From NCBI GenBank assembly GCA_016188985.1, contig JACPGM010000162.1, positions 1-44,931 on the forward strand: 44,931 nt of DNA. Reading direction: 5' to 3'. The stretch comes from Lentisphaerota bacterium (GTDB lineage Bacteria > Verrucomicrobiota > Kiritimatiellia > JAAZAB01). This document shows, piece by piece, positions 32,261-41,689 of the stretch. The notes beneath the pieces were generated by a model. It was not told the origin of the DNA. It was given only the letters and a program-made list of their open reading frames with translations, and did not search any database. The position numbers were made by a program, and so were the translations under genes. Numbering within the stretch: position 1 is the first letter of the stretch; each line of letters begins with the position of its first letter.

Positions 32261-32289
32261 TTGACTGATAACTGCGAAATGATTATCCT
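32261..32289 (+). promoter_or_regulatory. Sigma-70-type promoter of the pseudopilin-like gene
   Basis: TTGACT (32261-32266), a 17-nt spacer and TATCCT (32284-32289) are followed by a leader of about 55 nt with AAGGAGG before the ATG at 32351. Confidence 0.55.
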
Positions 32290-32350
32290 ATAAGCAGAAG
32301 AAACAAATAGCTATTGGCAATTTTGAACAACCTTCAAGGAGGAAAACGTC

Positions 32351-33007
32351 ATGAAATACATCTGGCGGCAAATTTCGAAACGGGCTTTTACTCTGGTGGA
32401 ATTACTGGTGGTTATTGCCATCATCGCCATTCTGGCCGGCTTGCTCTTGCCCAACCTGGGCGATGTGCGCGAAAAGGCGCGGCGCGTGAAGTGTCTGGCC
32501 AACCTGAACGGCATCTATAAGACCATTTCGGCCTGGGGCTTGAACCCGGCGGCGCCATTCCGCCCGAACTTCCCGCCGGGCAATTTGGTCGGCCCGGTAA
32601 GCGGGAATAATGGCGTTATCACGGCTGAAGGCGGCATTACCCCGGAAATGTTCGTCTGCCCTACGGCGGCTGGGGATTATAATATTGATCCGGCCGATAC
32701 CCTGGCTGCCATAACCGAATCTAACAGCACCTATAATTATTTTGCCGGCCGGTCGTCGGCGGATGGCGATAAGGTAATCCTTAGCGACATGAACGGGCCG
32801 CTTTCCATAGCCAATGTGGCGGTCTCCACCACCAACTGGGGTCGTAACCACAGCAAGGGCGTGGTGCCGCAGGGCGGCAACCTGGTAAAGGTGGCCGGCC
32901 AGGGTATATGGGTAGATACCACGAACGTAACCGGCAGCGAGTTATATGTTACCAACGCTATCGTTACCAATGCCTTCGCCGGCACAACTAATATTTTAAA
33001 GTTCTGA
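32351..33007 (+). CDS. Prepilin-type secreted protein (type II pseudopilin-like)
   Basis: This 218-residue protein has a prepilin N-terminal methylation motif. A basic leader ([12 protein letters not shown]) is followed by [18 protein letters not shown], with the glutamate at +5 of the mature chain, so it is probably cleaved and methylated by a prepilin peptidase and assembled or secreted by a type II/IV system. After the helix ([20 protein letters not shown]) the globular part is short, with no DUF1559 H-DG ending; it holds [12 protein letters not shown] and a Thr/Asn-rich C-terminus. Such pilin-like proteins are greatly expanded in PVC bacteria. It has its own promoter and terminator, so it is a single-gene unit. 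The partner is unknown. Confidence 0.85.
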   Translation: MKYIWRQISKRAFTLVELLVVIAIIAILAGLLLPNLGDVREKARRVKCLANLNGIYKTISAWGLNPAAPFRPNFPPGNLVGPVSGNNGVITAEGGITPEMFVCPTAAGDYNIDPADTLAAITESNSTYNYFAGRSSADGDKVILSDMNGPLSIANVAVSTTNWGRNHSKGVVPQGGNLVKVAGQGIWVDTTNVTGSELYVTNAIVTNAFAGTTNILKF

Positions 33008-33035
33008 TCGGTTGGCCAGCAGCGTTGAACCAAGC

Positions 33036-33085
33036 GGGCCAGCGTCTCGACTCCCGAGAGAGTCGGGGCGCTGGCCCTTATTCTT
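33036..33085 (+). terminator. Intrinsic terminator of the pseudopilin-like gene
   Basis: The outer stem GGGCCAGCG/CGCTGGCCC and inner stem CGACTC/GAGTCG form a long hairpin. It is followed by TTATTCTT and lies 29 bp after the stop codon. Confidence 0.7.
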
Positions 33086-33170
33086 ATTGACCGCCGAAAC
33101 CGGAGTGCTAATGTTGCCCGCCGCGTGGTTACCAGTACACCCTGCGATTAGGTCCTCGGTAACTATTTCA

Positions 33171-33283
33171 TGTAGTGGCCTGCCCGCCCGCCTACATCGC
33201 TGGACGAAGTCCTGCGGGCAGGCAGTGCTGCAGCGTTGCAGGCGGGTCGCCGGAAGCATCCACGCCCTCACGGGCGCGGCTAC
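33171..33283. repeat. Palindromic element, family B, copy 3, rearranged
   Basis: The right half (GTCGCCGGAAGCATCCACGC to GCGGCTAC) matches copies 1 and 2. The left half after TGTAG is replaced by about 70 bp rich in CCTGCCCGC/GCGGGCAGG inverted repeats, including the AGCGTTGCAGGCGGG sequence seen in the insertion of copy 2. Confidence 0.7.
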
Positions 33284-33348
33284 CCGGATTGCAATTCCTA
33301 AAGATAAATTTGATCGGACAACCGCAACCAACCAAGGAGAATCCCCGC

Positions 33349-36108
33349 ATGCCCGCCAGGAAGCCCGCAAAAAACGTCAGGCGTAAAAAATACGTGTATC
33401 TGTTCGGGCCGGGTCGCAAGAATACCGAAGGCCACGCCGGCATGAAAAACCTGCTGGGCGGCAAGGGCGCCAACCTGGCCGAGATGTGCGGCTTGCTTCT
33501 GCCCGTGCCCGCCGGCTTTATCATCAGCACCGAATGCTGCGCGGATTTCTTCAAGAATAAGATGAAGTTTCCCAGCGGCCTGGCCGTCGAAGTCCAGACG
33601 GCGCTCGCGCGCACCGAAGCGCTGATGGGGATGAAGTTCGGCAACCCGCGCAATCCGTTGCTGGTCTCCTGCCGCTCCGGCGCGCGGCGCTCCATGCCGG
33701 GGATGATGGAAACCGTGCTTAACGTGGGGCTCTGTCCGGCTACCATCCCCGGCTTGGTCGCCCGCACTCTCAATGAGCGCTTTGTCTATGACGCCTACCG
33801 GCGGCTGATCATGATGTACGCCGATGTCGTCATGGAAAAAGCCGAAGGCATCGAGCCGGCCGAGGGCCAAGGCATTCGCAAGCAACTGGATGAGATGCTC
33901 GCGGCGCTTAAAGCCGCCAAGGGCTATAAAGCCGATACCGATCTGACCGCGGCCGATCTCAAGCAATTAGTTGAAGACTTCAAGCAACGCGTCCGGGAAG
34001 TGCTCGGTCAGCCGTTCCCCGACGATCCGCAAGCGCAGTTATGGGGCGGGATTGGGGCGGTGTTCAAGAGCTGGAACGGCAAACGCGCCGTGGCTTACCG
34101 GCGCATCGAGGGCATTCCCGATGAGTGGGGCACCGCGGTCAATGTCCAGGCGATGGTCTTCGGCAATATGGGCAACACCTCGGCTACGGGCGTGGCCTTC
34201 AGCCGCAACCCGGCCACCGGCGAACATAAGTTTTACGGCGAATGGCTGGTTAACGCCCAGGGTGAGGACGTGGTTGCCGGTATCCGCACGCCCAACCCGC
34301 TGAACGAATCCACCAAGAACGAACAAAACCGCCATTTGCCCTCGCTGGAAAAGGCCATGCCCAGGGTCTATGCCGAGTTGGATGGTATCCAGAAGAAACT
34401 CGAAAAACATTACCGCGACATGCAGGACATTGAGTTTACCATCCAGGAAGGCAAGCTCTACATGCTGCAATGCCGCGTCGGCAAACGCACGGGGACCGCC
34501 GCGTTGAATATGGCCATGGATATGCTCGCCGAGAAACTGATTTCCAAGGCCGAAGCCGTCTTGCGGGTTTCGCCCGCGCAGTTGGACGAACTTCTGCATC
34601 CGATCGTCAATCCCGCGGCGGAAAAGACCGCCAAAATCCTGGCCAAGGGTTTGCCGGCCGGCCCCGGCGGGGCTGTCGGCCAGATTGTCTTCACGGCCGC
34701 CACGGCGGTGGAATGGGCTAAGGCCGGCAAGACGGTTATCCTCGTGCGCGAAGAAACCAATCCGGAAGACGTCGAAGGCATGCGCGCCGCCGCCGGCATT
34801 CTCACCGCGCGCGGCGGCATGACCAGCCATGCCGCCTTAGTGGCGCGCGGCTGGGGCAAGTGCTGCATCGTCGGCGCCGGCGCGCTGCATATTAACGCCG
34901 CCGCCCGGACTATCGCTGTAGATGGCCATACCTTCTCGGAAGGCGCCGGCTTCACGCTCAACGGCACCAGGGGCTATGTCTATGCCGGCGAGCTGCCGAT
35001 GGTAGACGCCTCGGAAAATCCACGCTTCCAGAAATTCATGAAAATGGCGGATACCTTTCGGACAATGGGCGTGCGCGCCAACGCCGATACGCCGGCCGAC
35101 GCTAAAGTTGCCCGCGCTTTCGGCGCTGAAGGCATCGGGCTTTTCCGGACCGAACACATGTTCTACGGAGCGGGCAGCGACGAGCCGCTCTTCCTGCTGC
35201 GCAAGATGATCTTGAGCAAAACCGCCGACGAGCGCCGCCGGGCGCTCTCCGAGCTGTTCCCCTTCGTCAAGGCTTCAATCAAGGGCACCCTGGAAGCGAT
35301 GGCTGGCTTCCCGGTTACCATCCGGCTGCTCGATCCGCCGCTGCATGAGTTCGTGCCGCAGGGCGCGGAAAAGCAGCGCGAGCTGGCCGAGAGTCTGGGC
35401 CTTACCGTGGCGGAGGTCCAGAAGCGCGGCGAACAATTGCACGAGAGCAACCCGATGATGGGCCACCGCGGCGTGCGCTTGGGCATAACCTACCCGGAAG
35501 TCACCGAAATGCAGGTGCGCGCCATCTTTGAAGCTGCCGGCGAGCTGCTGAAAGCAGGCAAAAAATGCCGGCCGGAAATCATGGTGCCGGTAACCTGCGA
35601 CGCGCATGAGCTGCGCGACCAGAAGATGCTCTGCCGGAAAATCTACGCCGAAGCGCTGGCCAGGCTGAATCTGAAAAATATTCCGCACAGTTACGGCACC
35701 ATGATTGAAATCCCGCGGGCCTGCCTCACCGCCGATACGATGGCCGCGGAAGCCGAGTTTTTCTCGTTCGGCACCAATGACCTGACCCAGATGGGCTTCG
35801 GCTTCAGCCGGGACGACATGGGCGGCTTCCTGCATGATTACCTGGAGAAAAAGATTCTGGCGGCCGACCCTTTCCAGACCATTGACGCCGCAGGCATCGG
35901 GCAATTGATTCAAATGGCCGTGCGCAAGGGACGCGCCACCCGCCCGGACCTGAAAATCGGCATCTGCGGCGAACAGGGCGGCGACCCGGCCTCGGTGGAG
36001 TTCTGCTTCCAGGCCGGCCTGAACTACGTGAGTTGCAGTCCGTTCCGCGTGCCGATCGCCCGCCTGGCCGCCGCCCAAGCCGCGCTTAGCGCTAAAGAAA
36101 AGAAGTAA
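33349..36108 (+). CDS. ppdK: Pyruvate, phosphate dikinase
   Basis: PPDK interconverts pyruvate, ATP and phosphate with PEP, AMP and pyrophosphate in the cytoplasm, serving pyrophosphate-linked glycolysis or gluconeogenesis. The ATG at 33349 follows AAGGAG; the frame is open upstream only through repeat DNA. The 919 residues comprise an N-terminal nucleotide-binding domain with LLGGKGANLAEM and the SCRSGARRSMPGMMETVLN motif, and a central phosphohistidine domain with GGMTSHAALVARGWGK (catalytic His about residue 494). The C-terminal PEP/pyruvate barrel has GIGLFRTEHMF, GHRGVRLGITYPEV and FGTNDLTQMGFGFSRDD. An N-terminal extension of about 12 basic residues precedes KKYVYLFG. Length and motifs match the bacterial enzyme. 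Confidence 0.97.
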   Translation: MPARKPAKNVRRKKYVYLFGPGRKNTEGHAGMKNLLGGKGANLAEMCGLLLPVPAGFIISTECCADFFKNKMKFPSGLAVEVQTALARTEALMGMKFGNPRNPLLVSCRSGARRSMPGMMETVLNVGLCPATIPGLVARTLNERFVYDAYRRLIMMYADVVMEKAEGIEPAEGQGIRKQLDEMLAALKAAKGYKADTDLTAADLKQLVEDFKQRVREVLGQPFPDDPQAQLWGGIGAVFKSWNGKRAVAYRRIEGIPDEWGTAVNVQAMVFGNMGNTSATGVAFSRNPATGEHKFYGEWLVNAQGEDVVAGIRTPNPLNESTKNEQNRHLPSLEKAMPRVYAELDGIQKKLEKHYRDMQDIEFTIQEGKLYMLQCRVGKRTGTAALNMAMDMLAEKLISKAEAVLRVSPAQLDELLHPIVNPAAEKTAKILAKGLPAGPGGAVGQIVFTAATAVEWAKAGKTVILVREETNPEDVEGMRAAAGILTARGGMTSHAALVARGWGKCCIVGAGALHINAAARTIAVDGHTFSEGAGFTLNGTRGYVYAGELPMVDASENPRFQKFMKMADTFRTMGVRANADTPADAKVARAFGAEGIGLFRTEHMFYGAGSDEPLFLLRKMILSKTADERRRALSELFPFVKASIKGTLEAMAGFPVTIRLLDPPLHEFVPQGAEKQRELAESLGLTVAEVQKRGEQLHESNPMMGHRGVRLGITYPEVTEMQVRAIFEAAGELLKAGKKCRPEIMVPVTCDAHELRDQKMLCRKIYAEALARLNLKNIPHSYGTMIEIPRACLTADTMAAEAEFFSFGTNDLTQMGFGFSRDDMGGFLHDYLEKKILAADPFQTIDAAGIGQLIQMAVRKGRATRPDLKIGICGEQGGDPASVEFCFQAGLNYVSCSPFRVPIARLAAAQAALSAKEKK

Positions 36109-36184
36109 TCTTGTTCGTGAATTTTGTGCCTCTTTGTGGGTAGTGCTCTGGCTCATAAATATGGTGATGTATTCGGTTGTTCAT

Positions 36185-36289
36185 GAGATTCCTCGACTCC
36201 GCTTTCCACCACCGGCGGACCCGCCTGGCGGGCGCTTCGCTCGGAATGACAAGGATGAGATGTCATCCCGAGCGGAGTCGAGGGATCTC
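36185..36289. repeat. Composite palindrome with a family A element inside one arm
   Basis: GAGATTCCTCGACTCCGCT and AGCGGAGTCGAGGGATCTC form the outer arms, and TCGGAATGAC/GTCATCCCGA the inner ones. A family A element (36203-36232, TTTCCaCC...GGCGGAcCCGCC) interrupts the left arm. It fills much of the 262-bp gap between ppdK and the next gene. Confidence 0.7.
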
Positions 36290-36370
36290 CATTACCGAGA
36301 AAATACGCCGCATTATTTATGAAACCGCGTACTAGTGTTGCAATTGACCCCATCAAGATAGAACAACAGT

Positions 36371-38905
36371 ATGTCCTATCGCAACCTCAGGGTGTTGATC
36401 GTGGCGTGCGCCGTCTTGGCTTTCGCCGTCAATATCCAGGCTCTGACCAACGGCGCGACTTACCGGCTTTATGATGGCATCACCATCTACGTTGACAATC
36501 CCCGGGGAGAAGATTTTAACGTCTCTCTTGAGCTGCGGGACTTGAACCTTTTTGCCGGCGGCCCGCGCGAAGTCCTCTGCAAGATCTACGATCCCGACGG
36601 CTTCCCGGTAGTGCGTGAAATTATTCCGGATGACGGCTGCATTACGCCGCTATTTCCAGAACGCAGCGGCGGTTGGGATCACGAATTGCAGTATTATGCA
36701 AGCCTTTACGTCAAGGGCACGGCGCCGTCATTGCGCTGGAGCGCCTGGTCTGATCCGGCGCGCCTGGGGCAATTGACCGCGCGCACGTTTAAGTATGCCG
36801 TGGCCGGGGGCAAGGCCGGCGTCTATCGTATCGTGCTGGCGGGCACGCCGGACCATTATGTTACTTTGGCATTGAACCCTGCCTTGGTCCACGGCGTCAG
36901 CGGCCATCCCAACTGGCTGCACGGCCACGGGCCTGAGCGGCAAAAGAGTTATATCTATGTGCCGCCCGGCGCCAGCGGCGTTTTCGTGGCGGTAATCGAA
37001 CCGGACTTGCCGCGCGCGCGCCGCTTCAAGCTGACCGCGCCGGATGGACGAACCCTGTTCGATTCGCCGGCCATCGGCGGCTACACGGCCACTTACGGCA
37101 AATTCATCGGGAACGATGTTGGCATCCCCTTCGCGCAACCCGGCATCTATGATGGCAAGTTGCTCACCTGGGAAGTTTCCGCCGGCGCCGGGGATTACCT
37201 GGTCAAGCTCAGCTTGCAACAACCCAGGGAAGGCGTCTTTGCCGATTACCTCGGCATGAGCAGCCAGGCCGTTTTTACGCCGGACGAGCGGACGGCCCTG
37301 GCACTCAAAGGCGGCACGTTGCTGGCGGATGGCCAGTTGTTCTGGCACCCTTTCCAGGTTCGCTTCCACCAGTGGCTCAAGCTCAACGCCCTGGACGCCG
37401 ATGAAAATCAGAAGGCCCTGCGCGGAAAATTGCAGGCGCTTTACAACTCATTTCGACTGCTGGAAACCGGCGATGGGCCCGGTTGCCCCACCTTCGCCAA
37501 TTGGGCCTACTCCTTCGGTTACTACGGCTGCCGGATCTGGCGCTCAAGCTATCTGCTAATGCAGCGCGCCGATTTGCCGCCGGATGTTAAAGCCATCATT
37601 CGCGAAGGGCTCCTGCTCGCCGGCGACCGCTTGAGTTTCGCCGTCGGCACCGAGCGGGTCAACGGCAACGCCTTCGCGCAAATTCCGGTGCAACTCTGGT
37701 ATGGTTCCCGGGCCACCGGCGACAAATTGCAGCAGGAACGGTTTGAAACCTTCTGGCAACGCTGGACCAGCGAAGGCTGGGGACGAGGCGTTGGCCTGAG
37801 CTCTTCCGGCGACGCCCAGGAATTCTTAGCCCACGACTGCCATTATGGTTCTTATCTGCTGGACAACTGGAAGGCCACTAATAACACCTGGGTCAGGGAA
37901 GGCGGCATCCTGGGCGATGCCGGCGCCGACCAGCGCTTTCAGCAGATCATTAATCGTTACTGCGAGCTATACAGTCATCTTTACTGCCGCGAGACCGATG
38001 GGCGGCCCATTGCCGCCAATCCCTGGTCGTCGCGCACGCATCAGTGGCCGCATGCGCAGTCCAGCAACTGGGAGTCTGAAAAACACCGCTGGAAAGGCGA
38101 GCCCGGGCCGGATTTCACGGTGGATGTTAATGGCGGCCACGAATGGTTTGCCGCCCGCCGCAAGAATTATTATCTCTTGACCTTCCACGGCCGCCTGACG
38201 CCGGAATGGACCAGCCGAACCTTCGAGGGACAAATCGGGTTCGGCGGCGGCATCATCTGTCAGCTTACCGTGCCGGGGCGCGGCCCCGTGCTGGCTTCGA
38301 CCCTGGAGGGGTCTTATGGCAAAGGAATGCATCCGAGCAACTGGCGGAACTTTCACATTCATGCGCTGGTTGGGGAGACTTGGGACGGCCGGCCGCTGAT
38401 CGCGGCGATCAGCGAACCCGATGAGGTCAAGCTGGAAGGCGCTACCGTCAGTTCCGCCGGCGAAGTGCGTAATGCCCATGTCCGGGTAAAACGCAGTTAT
38501 ACTTTCAACGCCGCGAGCATTGATTGCGCGGTGAGCCTGGCCGCATCGGACTATGCGCGGGTAATGTCCATCTGGGCGCACGAGCGCAACTGGTCGGAAG
38601 CGCGGCTGGCTTATGAAATGATCCCGTACCTGGCCAAGGATCCCGCCGGCAAAAAAGCGACTATCGTCACGCTGTTCGATGCGGCGGCCAAGGAACTCGG
38701 CGCGGCTACTACCACCCCTGTCATGGCCAAGACCATCCACATTGACCGCGGCGGGTTTGGCGTTGATATTGTCCTCGCTGAACCGCGCTTTTGTCTGCTC
38801 GGCGCCAACGCCACCGTGCTGATTCAATTGGCGGCGCCCGGCGCCGAGCCGACGCCGGCCGACAAAATCTCATTGAGCTACCGGCTGGCGCCCTTTGGCG
38901 GTTGA
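36371..38905 (+). CDS. Large secreted protein of unknown function
   Basis: I do not recognise the family. The 844 residues begin with a signal peptide (MSYRNLRVLIVACAVLAFAV ending NIQA), so the protein is exported. The first 290 or so residues are beta-rich (YRLYDGITIYVDNPRGEDFN, DYLVKLSLQQPREG). The middle (about 310-570) is helical and rich in Trp and Tyr (PTFANWAYSFGYYGCRIWRS). The C-terminal part is beta-rich again, with NGGHEWFAARRKNYYLLTFH. A helical toroid followed by a beta-sandwich would fit a polysaccharide lyase or similar glycan enzyme, but I cannot assign catalytic residues, so this is only a hypothesis. No strong ribosome binding site precedes the ATG. A DUF3604 gene follows 600 bp downstream. 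Confidence 0.8.
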   Translation: MSYRNLRVLIVACAVLAFAVNIQALTNGATYRLYDGITIYVDNPRGEDFNVSLELRDLNLFAGGPREVLCKIYDPDGFPVVREIIPDDGCITPLFPERSGGWDHELQYYASLYVKGTAPSLRWSAWSDPARLGQLTARTFKYAVAGGKAGVYRIVLAGTPDHYVTLALNPALVHGVSGHPNWLHGHGPERQKSYIYVPPGASGVFVAVIEPDLPRARRFKLTAPDGRTLFDSPAIGGYTATYGKFIGNDVGIPFAQPGIYDGKLLTWEVSAGAGDYLVKLSLQQPREGVFADYLGMSSQAVFTPDERTALALKGGTLLADGQLFWHPFQVRFHQWLKLNALDADENQKALRGKLQALYNSFRLLETGDGPGCPTFANWAYSFGYYGCRIWRSSYLLMQRADLPPDVKAIIREGLLLAGDRLSFAVGTERVNGNAFAQIPVQLWYGSRATGDKLQQERFETFWQRWTSEGWGRGVGLSSSGDAQEFLAHDCHYGSYLLDNWKATNNTWVREGGILGDAGADQRFQQIINRYCELYSHLYCRETDGRPIAANPWSSRTHQWPHAQSSNWESEKHRWKGEPGPDFTVDVNGGHEWFAARRKNYYLLTFHGRLTPEWTSRTFEGQIGFGGGIICQLTVPGRGPVLASTLEGSYGKGMHPSNWRNFHIHALVGETWDGRPLIAAISEPDEVKLEGATVSSAGEVRNAHVRVKRSYTFNAASIDCAVSLAASDYARVMSIWAHERNWSEARLAYEMIPYLAKDPAGKKATIVTLFDAAAKELGAATTTPVMAKTIHIDRGGFGVDIVLAEPRFCLLGANATVLIQLAAPGAEPTPADKISLSYRLAPFGG

Positions 38906-39010
38906 CCGGCAAGCTGGGGCCGAACAAGTCCGGCTGGAAATAGGTCCTTCTTAAAAAGTGTGGTTGTAACGATAAACCAGCGGGCCTTATTTCAAACACG
39001 TCTAACGTCC

Positions 39011-39036
39011 GTCATTCCCGATTTAATCGGGAATCC
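39011..39036. repeat. GTCATTCCCG palindrome (family E)
   Basis: GTCATTCCCGATTTAATCGG continues GAATCC, a nearly perfect palindrome. Relatives lie at 39418-39447 and 44907-44931. Confidence 0.6.
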
Positions 39037-39091
39037 AGAAGCAGTAAAGAGTTAAGGCGGGCTTATGCCCGCAACCCAAACAAGACAAGTC

Positions 39092-39307
39092 TCACCACGG
39101 AGCCCCATGCTTCGCAAAAGCGCTTCGCAGGGCAAGCACGGAGGCACTGAGAAAGAGGTTCTCCTCACATATTCTCTTCCGACCAATCGTTGCGCGCATT
39201 TGCCAGGGCGTTCCGCCCTGCGCCCAATGCGCGCAACACTCTTGTGGGGAGCGGGAAGAGATTAAGGAGAAGGAGTCATTCTCCGCGCCTCCGTGTCTCC
39301 GTGGTGA
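39092..39307. repeat. Long inverted repeat with a second palindrome nested inside
   Basis: Outer arms TCACCACGGAG (39092-39102) and CTCCGTGGTGA (39297-39307) enclose a 12-bp perfect pair, GTTGCGCGCATT (39189-39200) and AATGCGCGCAAC (39226-39237), which itself surrounds AGGGCG-ttccg-CCCT. Confidence 0.65.
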
Positions 39308-39327
39308 ATCCCATATTGCTTTTCATG

Positions 39328-39355
39328 CCAGAGGCAGATCCGCCTCTGGCGGAAA
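39328..39355. repeat. Family A palindrome
   Basis: GCCAGAGGCAGATCCGCCTC continues TGGCGGAAA. It is nearly identical to the copy inside rsmB (1581-1608). Confidence 0.7.
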
Positions 39356-39417
39356 CAACATCTCGTTTATTATTATACACGCAAAAACGTGTACCTTTAC
39401 GGGAAAGCGTCTAATAT

Positions 39418-39447
39418 CTGGCTTCCCGCTTACGCGGGAATGACAGG
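39418..39447. repeat. Family E palindrome
   Basis: TTCCCGC-ttac-GCGGGAA within CTGG...TGACAGG. This is a short dispersed palindrome like those at 39011 and 44907. Confidence 0.6.
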
Positions 39448-39484
39448 AATAAGAGTGTAAATGCTTAAAAGAATGTAACCGCAC

Positions 39485-39507
39485 TTTTTCAGAATGATCC
39501 TGAAAAA
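39485..39507 (+). promoter_or_regulatory. Leader hairpin before the DUF3604 gene
   Basis: TTTTTCAG-aatgatc-CTGAAAAA is a perfect 8-bp stem that ends a few bases before the AAGGAG ribosome binding site of the GTG start at 39524. It could occlude or expose the site. Confidence 0.4.
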
Positions 39508-39523
39508 TTAAGGAGACGCCACC

Positions 39524-41455
39524 GTGGTTTTCATACCCAAATGGGAACGGCCCATCCGTATTCCCGAATCCATCCCCTTGAAACAAGCCGACCCCGCTCG
39601 CGCCGTTGCCGGCGAGCTTGGCGCCTGGCAACTCCCTTTTGAACTCTCGCGGGATATCGGCCCAAGCGAAGTCTTGCGCCTTCAAGTGGTCGGCGGCCGT
39701 AACAATAAGGGCTTGTTTGCCGGTCTGCAGACGGAAACACCCTCGGGCGATGGCTACCTCACCGCGCGAACCGGCCAGGGCGATGCGCTCGTTGTGACGC
39801 CGTTATCGCTCCCGGGGCATCTCAAACAATATGGAACATTTGCCGTGCAGACGCCGGCAACGGGATTCCGCGCCGGCGAACGGCTGGTGCTGACGATCGG
39901 CGACCGCTCGGCCGGCGGGCCGGGCGTCCGCGCACCGACTACCTGCGAACGCAACAAGTTTTTTCTGCTCTACATCAGCGATTCCTGCCACCCTGGGGAG
40001 GCCGCTACATGGACCGAAGCCAATGCCCGCCAGATCGTCGGCGCCTGCCTGATGCACATCGTTGGCGGACCGGTCGTCCGTCTCTTTGCCTACACGCCCT
40101 CGCAGGCGGAGCCCGGCCAGCCGTTCTCCATCGCGGTTCGCCCCCAGGATCAATACGGCAACCTTTCTTCGGATAGTCCGGGTAATCTGGAGGTGTTCCT
40201 CGATGGCGGGCGCCTCGAGGCCACTCTTGAGCCGCTACCCGACACGACCGCCGTGCGCCTGCGTACGGTCCTCGCGCGGGAGGGCCTTCACCGGTGTATG
40301 GTCAAGGCTCCGATATCCGGTCTGGAAACCACAACCAATCCCATTGACTGCCGGGAGACGCGCGCTGCCAATGCCGCTTATTGGGGCATGATTCACGGAC
40401 ACAGCGAAATGTCGGACGGCAGCGGCACGCTGGATAATTACTTTCGCCAGCTTCGCGACGAGTGCGCGCTTGATTTCGGCGCGCCGGGCGATCACGATCA
40501 TCTGTACGAAACCTCGGATGCCTACTGGCGGCACACCTGCGCCAAGGTGCGGGAATACCACGCGCCGGGCCGGTTTGTCACCTTCCTCGGTTACGAATTT
40601 GCCAAGTGGCGGCGCAAGGGCGAAGGCGATCGAAACGTCTATTACCTCAACGACGACCGGCCGATGTACCGGTCGGACGAGGGGCACTATCCCTGGCCCA
40701 AGGATCTGTTCAAGGCGATTGCCGATGAAACCTGCCTCGTCATTCCCCACCATACCGCTCTGGCGCCATCGTACTGCGATTGGGCGGATCACGATCCGGT
40801 GCATGAGCGCCTGGTGGAAATTTTCCAGGTGCGCGGCAATTACGAATGCGCGCCGGAGGAGGGCAATCCGCTGCCGGAAAAGGCGTATAGCGAGCCGCCC
40901 AACCCGGCCGGTTACGTGCGGCGCGCGCTCGCCCTCGGCTGGCGGGTCGGTTTCACCGCCGGCGGCGACGATCATTCCGGGCGTGCCGGGACGGATGTCT
41001 CCCGGGGGCAATACTACAATGCCGGGAATATGAGCGTCTGGGCCTCGGCGCGCACGCGGGAAGCCATCTGGGACGCCTTATGGAACCGCCGCGTGACCGC
41101 GACGAGCGGCCCGCGCATGCTGCTGCGCTACACGCTCCAGGAACAGCCGCTGGGGTCCGAGTTGAGCATCCGCCGCAGCCCCGAGCTACGGCAGGAACGC
41201 CGGATGGCCGTGGAGTTCCACGGCATGGCGCCGCTGCGCTGCCTGGAGATTATTCGCAACAACCGAGTGGTTCATGCCGCCCAGGGCCGGGGGCTGGACC
41301 TGGAACTCGAATGGACCGACCGGGAACCGCTTGAGGCGATTGCGCTGCATGACGCGCCCTTCCATCCCGGCGCGTTCGTTTTCTACTACGTCCGCGCAAT
41401 CCAGGAAGACAACGAGCTGGCCTGGGCCAGCCCCGTCTGGATTGACGCCGAATAG
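39524..41455 (+). CDS. DUF3604 / PHP-like metallohydrolase
   Basis: This 643-residue protein starts at a GTG after AAGGAG. There is no signal peptide, so it is predicted cytoplasmic. The N-terminal third is beta-rich and includes an immunoglobulin-like stretch (PGQPFSIAVRPQDQYGNLSS). The rest is a PHP-like domain with clustered metal-ligand candidates: MIHGHSEMSDG (about residues 289-299), FGAPGDHDHLYE (about 322), VIPHHTAL (about 406) and AGGDDHSGRAG (about 483). These match DUF3604, which is predicted to be a metal-dependent hydrolase or phosphoesterase. The substrate is unknown. The C-terminal 100 or so residues are again beta-rich (SELSIRRSPELRQERRMAVE). Confidence 0.85.
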   Translation: MVFIPKWERPIRIPESIPLKQADPARAVAGELGAWQLPFELSRDIGPSEVLRLQVVGGRNNKGLFAGLQTETPSGDGYLTARTGQGDALVVTPLSLPGHLKQYGTFAVQTPATGFRAGERLVLTIGDRSAGGPGVRAPTTCERNKFFLLYISDSCHPGEAATWTEANARQIVGACLMHIVGGPVVRLFAYTPSQAEPGQPFSIAVRPQDQYGNLSSDSPGNLEVFLDGGRLEATLEPLPDTTAVRLRTVLAREGLHRCMVKAPISGLETTTNPIDCRETRAANAAYWGMIHGHSEMSDGSGTLDNYFRQLRDECALDFGAPGDHDHLYETSDAYWRHTCAKVREYHAPGRFVTFLGYEFAKWRRKGEGDRNVYYLNDDRPMYRSDEGHYPWPKDLFKAIADETCLVIPHHTALAPSYCDWADHDPVHERLVEIFQVRGNYECAPEEGNPLPEKAYSEPPNPAGYVRRALALGWRVGFTAGGDDHSGRAGTDVSRGQYYNAGNMSVWASARTREAIWDALWNRRVTATSGPRMLLRYTLQEQPLGSELSIRRSPELRQERRMAVEFHGMAPLRCLEIIRNNRVVHAAQGRGLDLELEWTDREPLEAIALHDAPFHPGAFVFYYVRAIQEDNELAWASPVWIDAE

Positions 41456-41689
41456 AATCGAGCCACATTTCCATTCTACAATTGACGGTGCTGTCCCTCA
41501 CACGACCACTTCGTAATTCACCCATTACAAAAAAAAGGATTTTTGTTGTTGACCGCCGGATGGGCATTGGATAAAGATATGAGCAATTAAGGCGTGGTTT
41601 GTTCAAACCAGGCGGTGATGGCGGAGATTATGAGAATCTTCCCCGATAGCCAGGCCCAGACGCGCTATTCCGCTAGATGCCAGGGGATC

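Larger units (their letters stand above)
38906..39523. other. Repeat-packed gap between two envelope genes
   Basis: About 620 bp with no supported gene. It is built mainly of inverted repeats, listed separately: 39011-39036, 39092-39307, 39328-39355, 39376-39393 (TACACG-caaaaa-CGTGTA), 39418-39447 and 39485-39507. The segment CTTCTTAAAAAGTGTG near 38950 also occurs near 30535. Confidence 0.6.

Noticed and set aside
33175-33348. N-terminal extension of PPDK
   Set aside because: It is translated from the family B repeat; AAGGAG precedes the ATG at 33349.
39323-39685. Minus-strand open frame starting with FPPEADLPLA-like sequence
   Set aside because: Its start is made of palindromic repeats and its remainder is antisense to the DUF3604 gene.
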